From Tetracentron sinense (lineage: Eukaryota > Streptophyta > Magnoliopsida > Trochodendrales > Trochodendraceae), in assembly GCA_015143295.1 (NCBI GenBank), contig CM026564.1, positions 14,930,416 to 14,994,415 of the forward strand: a stretch of DNA of 64,000 bases, in the 5' to 3' direction. Below the pieces are notes generated by a model. It did not search any database, was not told where the DNA came from, and saw only the letters and a program-made list of their open reading frames with translations. The position numbers and the translations under genes were made by a program. This document shows, piece by piece, positions 42,048-54,476 of this stretch (its first letter is position 1; each line of letters starts with the position of its first letter).

Positions 42048-42354
42048 TGCCGACATGAAAGTACGGCTGAGCATAGAATACTCAGCGAGTACAAGCTACT
42101 AGCTATCCATAACAATAATAAACATGCAAGGAGTAGTACAATACCAATCATCAATTCCAGGCAATAGTAAAATCATAGAATTAAAAAATATTAAACATGG
42201 AGCAATATTATCATCTTGATGTGCATGAATGTAAAAACGCCGATAAAACTCATGCTTGAAAACCCATTTCCATGTCTCGGTATGCATTGTAGAAATCATG
42301 TATGCGTGCATGCATGAATGTCTTGTCATCATCTTGTAACCTTGCATCTTGTAA

Positions 42355-42640
42355 CTTGTGAGCCAGAGGCTAGCACCCGAATCTCCCTGGGCTGCCAACC
42401 TCCTTGATATATGGTTTTCTTGTGAGCCAGAGGCTAGTACCCGAATGTCCCTGGGCTACCAACCTCCTTGACAAATGTGATTTTTATTACTTGTTTAGTT
42501 TTCTTGTGAGCCAGAGGCTAGTACCCAAATCTCCCTGGGCTACCAACCTCCTTGACAATATGTGTTTTGGGGTTTTCTTGTGAGCCAGAGGCTAGTACCC
42601 GAATCTCCCTGGGCTACCAACCTCCTTGACATGCAATATT
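42355..42640 (-). repeat. LTR tandem array, GTAGCCCAGGGACATTCGGG type, reversed
   Basis: Four units of GTGAGCCAGAGGCTAGTACC and GAATCTCCCTGGGCTACCAA lie in the candidate intron. The repeat family is the same as at 37185-37530. Confidence 0.87.
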
Positions 42641-43581
42641 TTCTTGTTGGTTATTATATGCATATGCTCTTAAAATCTCGGTTCATGCTATGATGCGTGC
42701 TCATGTACGTGTCAATCGTGACAATCATGGAATAAGGATAATAAGAGAGATATGACATCACCATTCAATTCACAATATATGCGTATGAGAATTTGAGTAA
42801 TCAATATGGTATTTAAATCCATTCATCATTCATGAGAATACATGCATAAGGCCCCTTTCCATTTCTTCATTTAAATCGTTATTTCATAGTTTAGGCATTT
42901 CGTCAAACACATCACATACATTGTTCCTTAGTAGTTCATCTCCTTATTTTAATTGCATATTTTCCATCCAATCACACAAGGGTAAGTTTTTTATTTGTAC
43001 AATGCCCATCCTCCATTTCTAACTCACAACCCACACATATCATACATCACACATTCTGCATCCAATCGCCACATCCAATCTCCCATCCACACATCCATTC
43101 CATTTCCCTTATCTTGTTTATATTTGTTGAGTTAATACAATGCATAGGGAAGGAAAGCATAATATAAATAATCACCATTTACAATAGAAAACCTAGATTA
43201 TTGCTAGGGAAAGTTAGTAGGGTGTACTAACCTTAGATCAAGGCTTGATCTTGGTAGGAACCTTGATTTGAGCTCCAACTTGAAAGGGGGAAACCTTTTC
43301 TTGAGGGAGACTTGGTTTGGGGAAGAAAACCCTCTTGAAATACCTTGGAGAATGCTGCCCTACCTTGAGAACGAGATCCCCCACGAACTTGAGCCTTGAA
43401 CTTGAAACAATCCAAGTTTGAGGATGATCTAGGGATGTCAAACCCTTTGATTCCTTCTCCAATGGAAACCCTAGGTGCAAATCCCCTTCTCCTCTCTCTC
43501 TAACTCTCAAAAACCCTCTAAGTGTTGTAAATAATCCCTAAGGCTCGGGCAATGCCTTATAAGAAAGGGTTTAACACCCAA

Positions 43582-46500
43582 AGTTGGGGTTATGTTGGGG
43601 TTTAGTTGGGGTTCAACTAGGGTAGAGGTTCAACTAGGGTTTAGTTGGGGTTATGTTTGAACCAGGATGTTCAACCAGGGCTTAGCTGGGGTTAACTTCG
43701 AACTATGATCCCGGAGTGGTTTGACTATGGCTTAGTTGGGGTTAGGTTCGAACCGTGATTCGGGTAGAGGTTCTATTAGGATTTAGTTATGGTTAGGTTC
43801 GAACTGGGATTTGGGCAGAGGTTCAACCAGGGTTAAGTTGAGATCAGGTTCAGACCAGGATTGAAGCAAAAGCTCAGCTTGAGTTTAGCTAGGGTTAAGT
43901 TTAAACAGGGATTCGAGCAGAGGTTTTACTAGGGTTTAGTTGAGGGTTAGGTTTGAACCGGGATTTGGGCAGAGGTTCGACCAGGGTTAGATTCGACTCA
44001 GATTCGGCCAAACGTTTGGGTTAGGTTTGAACTGAAATTCGGGGCAGAGGTTCGGGTAGGGTTTAGCTGGAGTTAGGTTTAACCCAGGATTCATGCAAAG
44101 ATTCGGCTAAAGGTTAGATCAGATTAGGGTCGAACCAGGATTCGAGCAGAAGTTCAACTACGGTTTAGCTAGGGTTAGTTTCAAACCAGGATTCTTGTAA
44201 AGGTTCTACTAGAATATAGTTGGGGTTAGGTTCGAATTAGGATTCAGACAACTGTTTGACTAGTTTTAGTTGGGCTTTGGTTTGAACTGGGTTTCAAGCA
44301 GATCTTTGACTAGGATTTAGCTAGGGTTAGGTTCGAACCGAGATTCGGGTGAAAGTTTGACTATGGTTTAACTGGGGTTAGGTTCGAACCGGGATACAGG
44401 TAGAGGTTCTGCTAGGATTACGTTAGGGTTAGATTTAAATTGGGATTCGGATAAAGGTTTGACGATATTTATCTAGGGTTAAGTTCGAATTGAGATTTAG
44501 CTGGGTTAGGTTTTAACCGGGATTCATGCAAAATTTTGACTATGGTTTAGCTGGGGTTAGGTTCGAACCAGGATTCAGGTAGGGGTTTAGCTAGCATTTA
44601 GTTAGTCTTAGGTTTGAACCAAAATTCAGGATAGAGGTTCGACCAGGGTTTAGCTGGGGTTGGTTCAAACCTTGATTCGTGCAAAGATTCGGCTAGAGTT
44701 TAGATGGGGTTAGGTTCCAACTGGGATTCAGGTAGAGGTTCAGTTGGGATTAGGTTCGTACTGGGATTCGGGCAGAGGTTTGACCCAGGTTTTCCTGAGG
44801 TTCAATTCGAACATGGATTCGAGCAGATGTTCGACATGGGTGTAGTTGAGGTTTAGGTTCAAACCGGGATTTTGGCAGAGGTTCAACCAGGGTTAAGTTG
44901 AGATCAGGTTCAGACCAGGATTGAAGCAAAAGCTCAGCTTGAGTTTAGGTAGGGTTAAGTTTGAACAGGGATTCGAGTAGAGGTTTTACTAGGGTTTAGT
45001 TGAGGGTGAGGTTTGAACTGGGATTCGGGCAGAGGTTTGACCAGGGGTTAGGTTCGACTCAGATTCGACCAAACGTTCGGCTTGAGTTTAGGTAGGGTTA
45101 GTTCAAACTGGGATTCAACCAGAGGTTCGATTAGATTATGTTAGGGTTAGGTTCAAACTAGGATTCGGGCAGAGGTTCGACAAGGGTTTAGTTGGGGCTT
45201 GAGCCGGTATTCAGGTAAAGTTTAAAACATGTTAGCTCTGGCTAGATTTGAATAGAAGTTTGGCAAGGGTTCAGCTGGGTTAGGTTCGAATAGGAATTCA
45301 GGTAGAAGTTTAGCTAGGATTTAGATGGGGTTAGGTTAGAACCGGGATTCGGGCAGAGGTTCGACTATGTTTTAGTTGGGGTTAGGTTACCAGGATTCAG
45401 GTAGCGGTTCAACTAGGCTTTAGTTGGGGTTTGGTTTGAACTGAAATTTGGGGCAGAGGTTCGGGTAGGGTTTAGCTGGGGTTAGGTTTAACCCAGGATT
45501 CATGCAAAGATTCGGCTAAAGGTTAGATCAGATTAGGGTCGAACCAGGATTCGAGCAGAAGTTCAACTATGGTTTAATGAGGGTTAGTTTCAAACCGGGA
45601 TTCTTGTACAGGTTCTACTAGGATATAGTTGGGGTTAGGTTCGAATTAGGATTCGGACAACTGTTTGACTAGGTTTAGTTGGGCTTTGGTTTGAACTGGG
45701 TTTGAAGCAGATCTTTGACTAGGATTTAGATAGGGTTAGGTTTGAACCGAGATTCGGGTGAAAGTTTGACTATGGTTTAACTGGGGTTAGGTTCGAACCA
45801 GGATACAGGTAGAGGTTCTGCTAGGATTACGTTAGGGTTAGATTTAAATTGGGATTCGGATAAAGGTTTGACCATATTTATCTAGGGTTAAGTTTGAATT
45901 GAGATTTAGCTGGGTTAGGTTTTAACCGGGATTCATGCAAAAGTTTGACTATGGTTTAGTTGGGATTATGTTCGAACCAGGATTCAGGTAGAGGTTTAGC
46001 TAGCATTTAGTTAGTGTTAGGTTTGAACCAAAATTCAAGGTAGAGGTTCGACCAGGGTTTAACTGGGGTTGGTTCAAACCATGATTCGTGTAAAGATTCG
46101 GCTAGAGTTTAGATGGGGTTAGGTTCCAATTGGGATTCAGGCAGAGGTTCAGTTGGGATTAGGTTCGTACTGGGATTCAGGCAAAGGTTTGACCCAGGTT
46201 TCCCTGAGGTTCAATTCGAACTTGGATTCGAGCAGATGTTCAACATGGGTTTAGTTGAGGTTTAGGTTCAAACCGGGATTTGGCCAGAGGTTCGACAAGG
46301 GTTTTATTGAGGGTTAGGTTTGAACCGGGAATCGGGTAGTGGTTCGACTAGGATTTAGTTGGGGTTAGATTCGAAGTAGGATTCAGGCAGAGGTTTAATC
46401 AAGGGCTTGGTTCAGACTCGGATTCAGGCAAAGGTTCGGCTTGAGTTTAGCTAGGGTTAGGTTCAAACCGGGATTCAAGCACAGGGTTAACCTCGATTGA

Positions 46501-48470
46501 GCATGTATTAGGTTCGAAACAGGATTTGGGCAGAGGTTTGGCTAATTTAGCTGGTGTTATGTTCGAAATGTGATTCGGGCAGAGGTTTGACTAGGGTTTA
46601 GCTAGGGTTAGGTCGAGCCGAGATTCAGGTATAGGTTGGACAAGGGTTTAGCGGGTGTTAGCTTCGAAATAGGATTTGGGCAGAGGTTTGACAAGGGTTT
46701 AGTAGGGATTAGGTTCGATCCAAGATTCGGGCAGAGGTTCGGGGAAGATTCAGCTCGGGTTAGGTTCTTTTAGGAATTACTTAGGATTAGTTTGAATTGG
46801 AATTTGGGCAAAGGCTCGACCAGGGTTTAGCTGGGGTTAGGTTCAAACAGGGATTTGTGTAGAAGTTCAACGAAGGTTTAGCTCGGGTTCGGTTCGAACT
46901 TGGATTTGGGTAGAGGTTTTGCTACGATTTAGTTGGGGTTAGGTTCGAACTGAGATTCAAGCAAAGGTTCGACCAAGTTATGTTAGGGTAAGGTTCAAAC
47001 TGGGATTCAGGCAGTGGTTTGAGAAGGGTTTAGTTAGAGTTAGGTTCAAACTAGGATTTAGGAAGAGCTTTGACTAAGATTTAGCTGGTTTAGGTTTGAA
47101 CTAGGATTCGGGCAAAAGTTTGACTATATTTTAGCTGGGGTGAGGTTCAAACCGGGATTCAGGTAGAGATTCTGCTAGGATTTTGTTGGGGTTAAATTCA
47201 AATTGGGATTTGGGAAAAGGCTTGACTAGGTTTAGCTGGGGCTAAGTTCAAATTGGGATTCAGATAGAAGTTAGGCTAGGATTTAGCTGGGTTAGGTTTG
47301 AATCGGGATTTGAGCAGAAGTTTGACTATTGTTTAGTTGGGTTAGGTTCGAACTGGAATTCAGGGCAGAGGTTCGACCAGGGTTTAGCTAGGGTTAGGTT
47401 CCAACTAGGATTCGACAGAGTTTTAACTAGGGATTAGTTGGGTTAGGTTCAAACCAGGATTCAGGTAGAGGTTCGACCCTGGTTTAGTTGAGATTTAGTT
47501 CGAACTGGGATATGGGCAGAGGTTCGACAAGGATTTAGTAGGGTTAGGTTTGAACCGCGGTTCGACTGGGGTTTAGCTGGGGTTAGGTTCGAACAGGAAT
47601 TCAGGCAGAGGTTCGACAATGGTTTAGATGGGGTTAGGTTCGAACCGGGATTAATTCGGTTTAAGTTTGACCCACGAATCAGATTTTATTACAGTTAAGT
47701 TAAAATTGAGATTCAGGCAGAGTTTCGGCTAGGGTTAGCTACGTGTTAGGTTTAAACCGGGATTCGAGCAGAGGTTCGACTAGGGTTTAGTTAGGGTTAG
47801 GTTCGAACCAGAATTCAGGAACACGGTTAACCAAGGCTTAGCTGGTGTTAAGTTCGAAATAGGATTTGGGCTGAGGTTCGGTTAGGCGTGTAGTGGGTGT
47901 TATGTTTGAAAAAAAAATTTGGTAGAGGTTCGACTATGGTTTAGGTGGGGTTAGGTTCGAACCAAGATTCAGGCAGATGTTCCACAAGGGTATAGCTGTT
48001 AAGTTCGAAATCGGATTTGGGTAAATGTTTAACTAAGGTTTAACTGGGGGTTAGTTTCAAACCAAGATTCGGGCAGAGGTTCGACGAAGGTTGGACAAGG
48101 ATTAGGTTCTAACAAGAATTCGGGTAGAGGTCATGCTAGGATTTAGTTGGGGTTTGGTTTGAAACAATACTCAAGCAAGTTTAGCTACGGTTAGATTCGA
48201 ACTTGGATTCGAACAGAAGTTCGACGAAGGTTCAGCTGGCGTTAGGTTCGAATAGGAATTCAAGTAAAAGTTCAACTGAGATTTAGTTGGGGTTAGGTTA
48301 AAACCGTGATTTGGGTAGAGGTTCGATTATGGTTTAGTTGGGGTTAGGTTACCTGGATACAAGTAACAGTTCAGCTAGAATTTAGTTGGGGTTAGGTTTG
48401 AACCAAAATTCGGGACAGAGGTTCGGCCAGGGTTTAACTGGAGTTATGTTCAAACCAAGATTCGTGCACG
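43582..48470 (+). repeat. 51-bp satellite, block 4
   Basis: This 4.9-kb block has close to a hundred monomers. It contains a larger duplicated segment: sequence at about 44035-44780 recurs at about 45446-46190 with few changes. A run near 43816 recurs near 44880. It ends at ATTCGTGCACG, where a reversed LTR-like element begins. Confidence 0.95.
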
Positions 48471-49557
48471 TGACTTACTTAGTAATTCATCTTGTTAGAA
48501 ACAATCAATGTATACTAAAATACAGATATAAAAATTTCTTCTATTAAACCATCAACTGAAATTCAAACTCCATAATGTAACTGAAAAGTAATAAATCCTA
48601 GTCATCTATCCTGACCATAAACATAAAAGACTGACTAACATATGTTCCTATAAAATTAATTAAGGTCTTCTAAATTTAAATAACCAACAAGTAACTTGAA
48701 TAATAGGGCCATAGATCAAGGTCCCTTTCTACCTCGGGATAGTCACCTTCGGGTTTCTCGATTTAATCCTCTTCTTCCTAAGGTCCGGGCGCACAAATGT
48801 CAAAACCTGAACCTGCCGACAATAAAAGTCATTGGCTGAGTAACGAGTTACTCCGCGTATATAACAGATCATAATAAACCATATAATGAATAATACTTTG
48901 CTTGAATTTCATCAGTTTACATATAAATTCAGAGTGCAGAAAATAAACATGTACATTATGTTAGTTTCTTTCTTTCTTTCTTTTCTTACTTTCTTACTTT
49001 TCTTTCTTTTCTTATTTTTCGTATTTCATACATTATGATCTCATCAATACACATTCACATGCATTTGTACTAAATTAAAATATCACTTTACCTTATAAGG
49101 AAATGGGTTACTATACTTTACTTTATTGAGATACCACCCTTCGTACATTATCCGGTGGTGCACAATACAAACATGCATTATCACTTTCGTGTATCTTTCT
49201 TTGTTACTTTTCTTACTTTACTTTTGGTCTCACTTATATCTTATCATTGTCTTTAATTCTTTCTTCTTACTTTTACAGATTTTTCATTCATGAGTGCACA
49301 ATGATACCTCTTGTTTAAATTATACCTAAGATTAACCGTAAAGGGCCATAGAACATCTCACCATAGTGTCACATACCACTATGTTAACCAGGCTTAGGTA
49401 TTCTTGACTTTCATCAGAGGTTTGTTTACCCAATGGTATATCATGTATTAAGAAGTATAAAATGAAGGGAATCCGGATAAAAATTTATGCGGAAACTGGA
49501 TCCCCTAGATCTTAACACCATAGAAAACATCAAAATTATTTAAGAGTTTTAGTCATA
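48471..49557 (-). mobile_element. LTR Z (diverged gypsy type), left part
   Basis: On the minus strand this holds a TTGTCGGCAGG acceptor-like site (about 48815) and a decayed acidic frame that reads FDICAPGP-stop-EEED, so it is a distant relative of the Tekay LTRs. A T/C-rich microsatellite lies at 48960-49020. The continuation is at 55679-57019. The inner boundary with the next nested element could lie anywhere from about 49440 on. Confidence 0.65.
48960..49020 (+). repeat. TTTC-rich microsatellite
   Basis: TTTCTTTCTTTCTTTC grades into TTTCTTACTTTC runs. It is simple repeat with no further role visible. Confidence 0.9.
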
Positions 49558-49994
49558 TGTAGAGCCCCAGACTTTTTCATGCTTAAAACATGACACTTTC
49601 GTTGTCATTTTGCCTTTTAAGAGGTATAATTAATAAATAAGGAAGAAATTGAAAATTTCGAAACGTCAGAAATGTTCCTTTTCGAAGTACGAACACAACG
49701 CAAGTTGAATCGTCAAAATCGGATGAACGAGTCAAAAGATATGGCCAAAACAGTCTGAACCTGTACGCAAACGTAGCTCGGAAGGCACTAAGGACGTGCT
49801 CTGATGTCGTACTCTGATAACGTAGCACGGACAACGTACTCTGATAACGTATACTGTGTGCATCCGTTGTACAGCTCACAATGGGCACGTTGTACAACTC
49901 ACCACGGGTACGTCGTGCAGCTCACCACGGGTACGTCGTGTAGCTCAACGAGCTCAGCACTATGCACAACACAACGGAAAACGGGTTCGGTACC

Positions 49995-50490
49995 CTTCAC
50001 AGCACCACGAGTTGGCACTGTTCACAGCACCACGAGTTGGCACTGTTCATAGTACCACGAGTTGGCACTGTTCACAGCACAACGAGTTGACACTATTCAC
50101 AGCACCACGAGTTGGCACTGTTCACAGCACCACGAGTTGGCACTGTTCACAGCACCACGAGTTGGCACTGTTCACAGCACAACGAGTTGACACTGTTCAC
50201 AGCACCACGAGTTGGCACTGTTCACAGCACCACGAGTTGGCACTGTTCACAGCACCACGAGTTGGCACTGTTCACAGCACCACGAGTTGGCACTGTTCAC
50301 AGCACAACGAGTTGACACTGTTCACAGCACCACGAGTTGGCACTGTTCACAGCACCACGAGTTGACACTGTTCACAGCACAATGAGTTGGCACTGTTCAT
50401 AGCACAACGAGTTGACACTGTTCATAGCACCACGAGTTGGCACTGTTCATAGCACCACGAGTTGGCACTGTTCACAGCACAACGAGTTCG
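49995..50490 (+). repeat. 25-bp tandem array in LTR promoter region
   Basis: About 20 units of CAGCACCACGAGTTGGCACT plus GTTCA. Two variants, C (CACCACGAGTTGGCAC) and A (CACAACGAGTTGACAC), follow an approximate C-C-C-A order, a 100-bp higher-order pattern. It lies where other LTRs have the palindrome cassette. The long plus-strand ORF across it (49856-50365) is a repeat artefact. Confidence 0.93.
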
Positions 50491-51399
50491 ACACTCGTGT
50501 TTTTACAGAAATTTAGTAAGGGTGTTATGGTCTTTTGTCAGTTCACTCTTACCTTAAGAGTTTAACCCGAGCCTTTAGGGCATCATTCGACACTTAGAGA
50601 GTTTGAGAGAATAGGAGAAAGGGGAGAAGGCGATTCCAACCTAGGGTTTCCATTTTGGAGAGAAATCAAAGGGTTTGAAACCCTAGATCAACCTCAAGCC
50701 CGTTTTCTTCAAGATTTCGGTTCAAGCTTTCGTGGAGCTCGCGATCCAAGCTAGGGCAGCAGCTACACAGTCGTTTGGAAGAGGGATTTCTTCCTCATCT
50801 CTTCAAGGTCGGTACTTCTTACTACCCTCCTAGTTATAGTTCCTCTTCTCCCTCTATTTCTTTTGATTTTTCTTTCATTGATACATGTGCTATGAGATGG
50901 ATGAATGGTGAATGGTGAATGGAGATGGAATGGGCGATTGGATGCCAATGGTTATGTGTGATGAACAAATGGGGAAGGGCATTGTTCCAATAATGAACAT
51001 ACATGTATGATTTGAGAAAAACCCATCTAGAAAAGCATGTTGTAGGGTAAATCCATAATGAACACACCATGTTTGATGAAATGCCAAGGTGAATAAAGTG
51101 AGCTGTGAATTAGGAAATGCATACCTAGGAAATTCTGAATATTGCTAGGGCCTATGATAGTGTGTTTCCTGCTTTCCCTAAATGCTATGAATATTGAATT
51201 GCTCAATCTTTGATGCTATATGTGTTGTGAAATTTCCCAAATGTCATCTTTAAATTGGAATGCAAGTATGTACACGGTTCCCACGAGCACGGCATGCATG
51301 GTATGATTTATTGAGGTTTTCAAGAACATGGTTAGAGGTGGGACATATCCTAAGATATGTTTTACCTCGCTTTTCACAAGAAGACAAGAACCAACATTC

Positions 51400-51560
51400 C
51401 ACGAGGGGTCTCCCCTCACTCACAAGTGCATATCATGAAGAAGGGCCTCCCTTCCCTCGCAAGTACATACATATCATGAAGAAGAGTCTCCCTTCCCTCT
51501 CAAGTGCATTGCATAAAGAAGGGTCTCCCTTCCCTCTCAAGGCATCTCACAAGTGCATCT
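51400..51560 (+). repeat. LTR tandem array, GAAGGGTCTCCCTTCC type
   Basis: This has four units of GAAGAAGGG[TC]CTCCCTTCCCTC with CAAGTGCAT spacers in the candidate intron, the same repeat family as in the inner Tekay LTRs. Confidence 0.75.
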
Positions 51561-51884
51561 CACAAGTTACATGATCACAAGCAAGCATGCATGACATGAC
51601 ACGACATACAAGAATCAAGCAAGATAGGCAAGACAAGCTTTCAAGTACGAAAAGATATTTCAAGTCAAGTCAAGTGCACGATGTTTTCAAGAGGATTTAT
51701 CGGCTTTCTACGAATTACAAGCATGATTATAAACTGCTTTACTTCCTTGTATGATATGAATTGTTTCCGTTTGACATATATGAATTGCTCCTGATCATGT
51801 ATTGCCATTTCTATGCTATAATTGTTGGTTAGTATTTAGTACCCGCTGAGTATTCCATGCTCAGCCGTACTTCTTATGTCGGCA

Positions 51885-51995
51885 GGTTCTGAGGGAGTTG
51901 CTGCTCCATTTGATGTTTGTGCTCCTGGTCCATGGGTGGAAGAGGAGTACGTCGAGGAGCCTTTGGAGGAACCTCCCGTAGAGGGTTATCAGTAG
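51885..51995 (+). CDS. LTR-borne acidic micro-ORF (25-bp-array LTR)
   Basis: This is a 36-codon frame of the same length as in the other subfamily-A LTRs, with core PWVEEEYVEEPLEEPPVEGY intact. It follows a TCGGCAG acceptor-like site and lacks ATG. It is preserved even though this LTR's promoter array has been replaced. Confidence 0.42.
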   Translation, partial: GSEGVAAPFDVCAPGPWVEEEYVEEPLEEPPVEGYQ

Positions 51996-52292
51996 GTGGT
52001 GATTAGATTCTGAGTGGATTAGCTGTGGGTGAGATGAGCGTCAGATTTATGTATTCTGGCGGGCATGTCCGCACTTTTTTTTGGATTCTTTTTGTATAAA
52101 CTTGGATTGCTTATGTATATACATAGAGGTTTGGTAGACTTCCGCTATACCATGTTAGAGTATGTTTCCGCTGTTTTGTCCTCTATTGTATATGCTCTGT
52201 GGGTTTTGCAGGTTGGTTTGTCAAGCAAGTCATGATTAGTCGTCCAAAGTTCACTCTAACTCCTAGGGTGGGTTTCGGGTCGCGACATCATA

Positions 52293-53185
52293 TCACCTCG
52301 GTGAATGCTTTTCACCGGTGAAGCTTAAATTCACTCGAATCATCAGAACTCTTTGTAGAGATTTCTCTGAAAAAATACTAGAAGCTTGATCCTTGCTCTT
52401 CGCTATCCCCATGAAGCTTTAGAATCTCCTTTGGAATTATAAAAGCAAGAGGAAGAAGATGGAGTAATGGTATAGACCTTCTATCACCAAAAACACTAAG
52501 GTTCAAAACCCTAGATTTACAAAACCCAACTTTGGACCACCTATATAGCTCACAAAAATCCATAGGGGTCTCCCTAGGGTCTCACGGTTTTGAGAGAGAG
52601 AGGAAGAAGAGAAAAATTCTAGAGAAAAGTGCTTAATGGTCTAAGGTGTTGGGGTATATATAGACTAGGATCCCATCCTAATCCTACTCCAACTTGATGT
52701 TATCTAGTAGGATTTATTAATTAACAATAACTCTTATTATTAATTAAATAAAATCCTACTTAATCTATAACTACTTTCATTATAGTAATCCTACTAATTA
52801 AAGAGTCCCTATTATAAGAGGATTCTTTAATTAAAAGGGATAAGTCAACATCCAACACCAAAGTAGCAAACCTAGTCAAACTAGGAGTCCACAAGGGGGG
52901 GGGGGGGGGCATGAGCACTAAAGAGGCGTGAGTTTTGGGGAACTTTAAACTCCTTTTTGCAATCCAAATTTATGTCATCTTAATCCTTATTGCAATCCAA
53001 CCTTTGGATTTTAATTCCATTATAAAAGGAATTATATTTCAATAATTATTCAATTAACACAATCCTAATCCAATTAGGATTTCTCAAGTGGGCGCTCCAC
53101 CCTAGGGTTTAAACCCATGGGCTTTGCCCATATTAAAGGTCCATTTTATTGGGTCTATGGATATAGGTCAAACCCATTTCCCCTT
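52293..53185 (-). mobile_element. Element W, left part
   Basis: This is non-coding, LTR-like sequence whose minus-strand TATA box (TATATATAC) sits near 52665-52673. It has a G15 run at 52895-52909. It continues at 54477-55678 after a nested family-X solo LTR. No gag or pol motif is visible. The left limit is unresolved because a Tekay LTR is inserted at its edge. Confidence 0.55.
52895..52909 (+). repeat. G15 homopolymer
   Basis: This is an uninterrupted run of 15 G between ACAA and CATGAG. It may be a true mononucleotide tract or an assembly artefact. Confidence 0.9.
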
Positions 53186-54471
53186 TGAAAAATCACTCGG
53201 TGAACCCCAAATAAAATATTCGAGTTGAGAACTCACAAACCCAAGGGGGGATGCTAGCTTTTCCTATAATTCTTTCTACCCTTTTTAAGATTTAATAATT
53301 AAATTATTAACTAAGGGAAAATAATAATCAAGTGCGGAAAAGGAAAACAAGCAAACCACAACACAAGGTTTTTTACGTGGAAACCCTTCCGGGAAAAACC
53401 ACGGGACCTAGTCCAGCAAAGAGATATCACTAAGACAAAGTCAACAAGAACTTACAAGACTCGAACTTGACTCCTTCGGACTCGACACTACGACCCTTCA
53501 GTTCTTAGTCCTCCACGCCTCGAAAAGTCATCACGTACCCGCAAGTCCCGTGATCAACCGCAGTCGCTCGTACTTCTCTTAGATCTCCACAACAACCACG
53601 ATCCTTCTCAGATCGATCTCCTTCTACGAAGGCTCCGGATCATAAACACCGGCCAAAGACACACACGTGTCGGGATTGTCAAATTAATTTTCTAACAATC
53701 TCTAGAGGGATCTTAAAACCATGAAGATCACATAATGCAAGAGCTAAGAATAGAAACGTTATTCTTGCATTCTCTAGAGAGGTTGTGAGAGGAGGGATCA
53801 ACTATAATCAATGAAGAATAAAAGAAACCCTAGGAGAGAGTTCTCCAGCCTCTACTCTCACAAACTAATAAGATCTCTACGAATTAGGTCAATAGAATTC
53901 GTATTTATAGATTCCAAAGAGTTTGTATTTGAATAGGACTCGATTTTTTGCACTGAAGGATCTATCTAAGGTGAGCACCGATCTATCCATGCAAAGCACC
54001 GATCTATCCAACAAAGCACCGATCTATCCATCAAAGCACTGATAGATCAATTCCTATGTTGATCGATCTATCCTTCATTACCAAGGATAGATCCTTCAAA
54101 ATCTAACTCTCTGGAAAAAATCCTCATACATTTTCTTACACCACCGATCCATCCAACATGGAGGAGGATAGATCCTTCATTCCATACTTAGCCAATTTCG
54201 AGTGTTTTGAAAGGCTTGAATACAATAACCTTGTTTATGGAATTATATTAACCTCCTAGTTGATAAAAAGGTGTTCTAAGTCAAAAACCAATCTAGGTAA
54301 TGAGTCACTAAGTTACTTACCTTCCTAGATCCGGAGGTGATACTTGATGTAGATTTCTTCTCTTTTCTTCGGCTTCCTGAAGCTTTACCAAGTATGACAA
54401 GTTGACTTTAAAATGACTCCACTATGACTTACGTTTTGATACATAATTAGCCAAGATATTTTGGACTTACA
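53186..54471 (-). mobile_element. Family-X solo LTR, minus strand
   Basis: It begins TGAAAAATCACTCGG and ends TTGGACTTACA, with CCCTT repeated on both sides (53181-53185 and 54472-54476). The TATA box on the minus strand is the complement of GTATTTATAG at 53901-53910. It is the most complete reference for family X (1286 bp). A palindrome-type cassette lies upstream of the TATA box. Confidence 0.95.
53950..54180 (-). promoter_or_regulatory. Degenerate palindrome cassette, family-X solo LTR
   Basis: Repeated GCACCGATCTATCCATC and GGATAGATCC words flank the conserved core (about 54106-54130, TCTCTGGAAAAAATCCTCAT). The half-sites have changed from GATCGATC to GATCTATC, so the array is a variant of the CCGATCGATCGG type. 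Confidence 0.7.
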
Positions 54472-54476
54472 CCCTT

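Larger units (their letters stand above)
41626..43581 (-). mobile_element. Truncated subfamily-B LTR, minus strand
   Basis: It begins TGTCACGCCCC, the reverse of the GGGGCGT(T/G)ACA end of the solo LTR at 35797. It runs through acidic frame, hairpin, intron array and leader, then stops abruptly in satellite at about 43582. The U3 start with TATA region and palindrome cassette, some 430 bp, is missing. There is no target duplication, as expected after truncation. Confidence 0.88.
49558..52287 (+). mobile_element. Tekay solo LTR with 25-bp array
   Basis: It starts TGTAGAGCCCC and ends GGGTCGCGACA, with TCATA repeated on both sides (49553-49557 and 52288-52292). It is of subfamily A: leader without ATG, donor CAAG|GTCGGTAC at 50808, intron array, hairpin, acceptor at 51885, acidic frame. 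The U3 palindrome cassette is absent; in its place is a 25-bp tandem array. At 2.73 kb it is longer than its relatives because of that array. Confidence 0.95.

Noticed and set aside
43582-48470. tRNA genes suggested by repeated GGTTCGAACC B-box words
   Set aside because: No A-box at the right distance with a convincing match and no cloverleaf; the word is part of a satellite monomer.
49856-50365. 169-codon repetitive ORF (HHELALFTAPRVG repeats)
   Set aside because: A 25-bp repeat read in all three phases over 75 bp. Openness follows from the repeat having no stop, not from selection.
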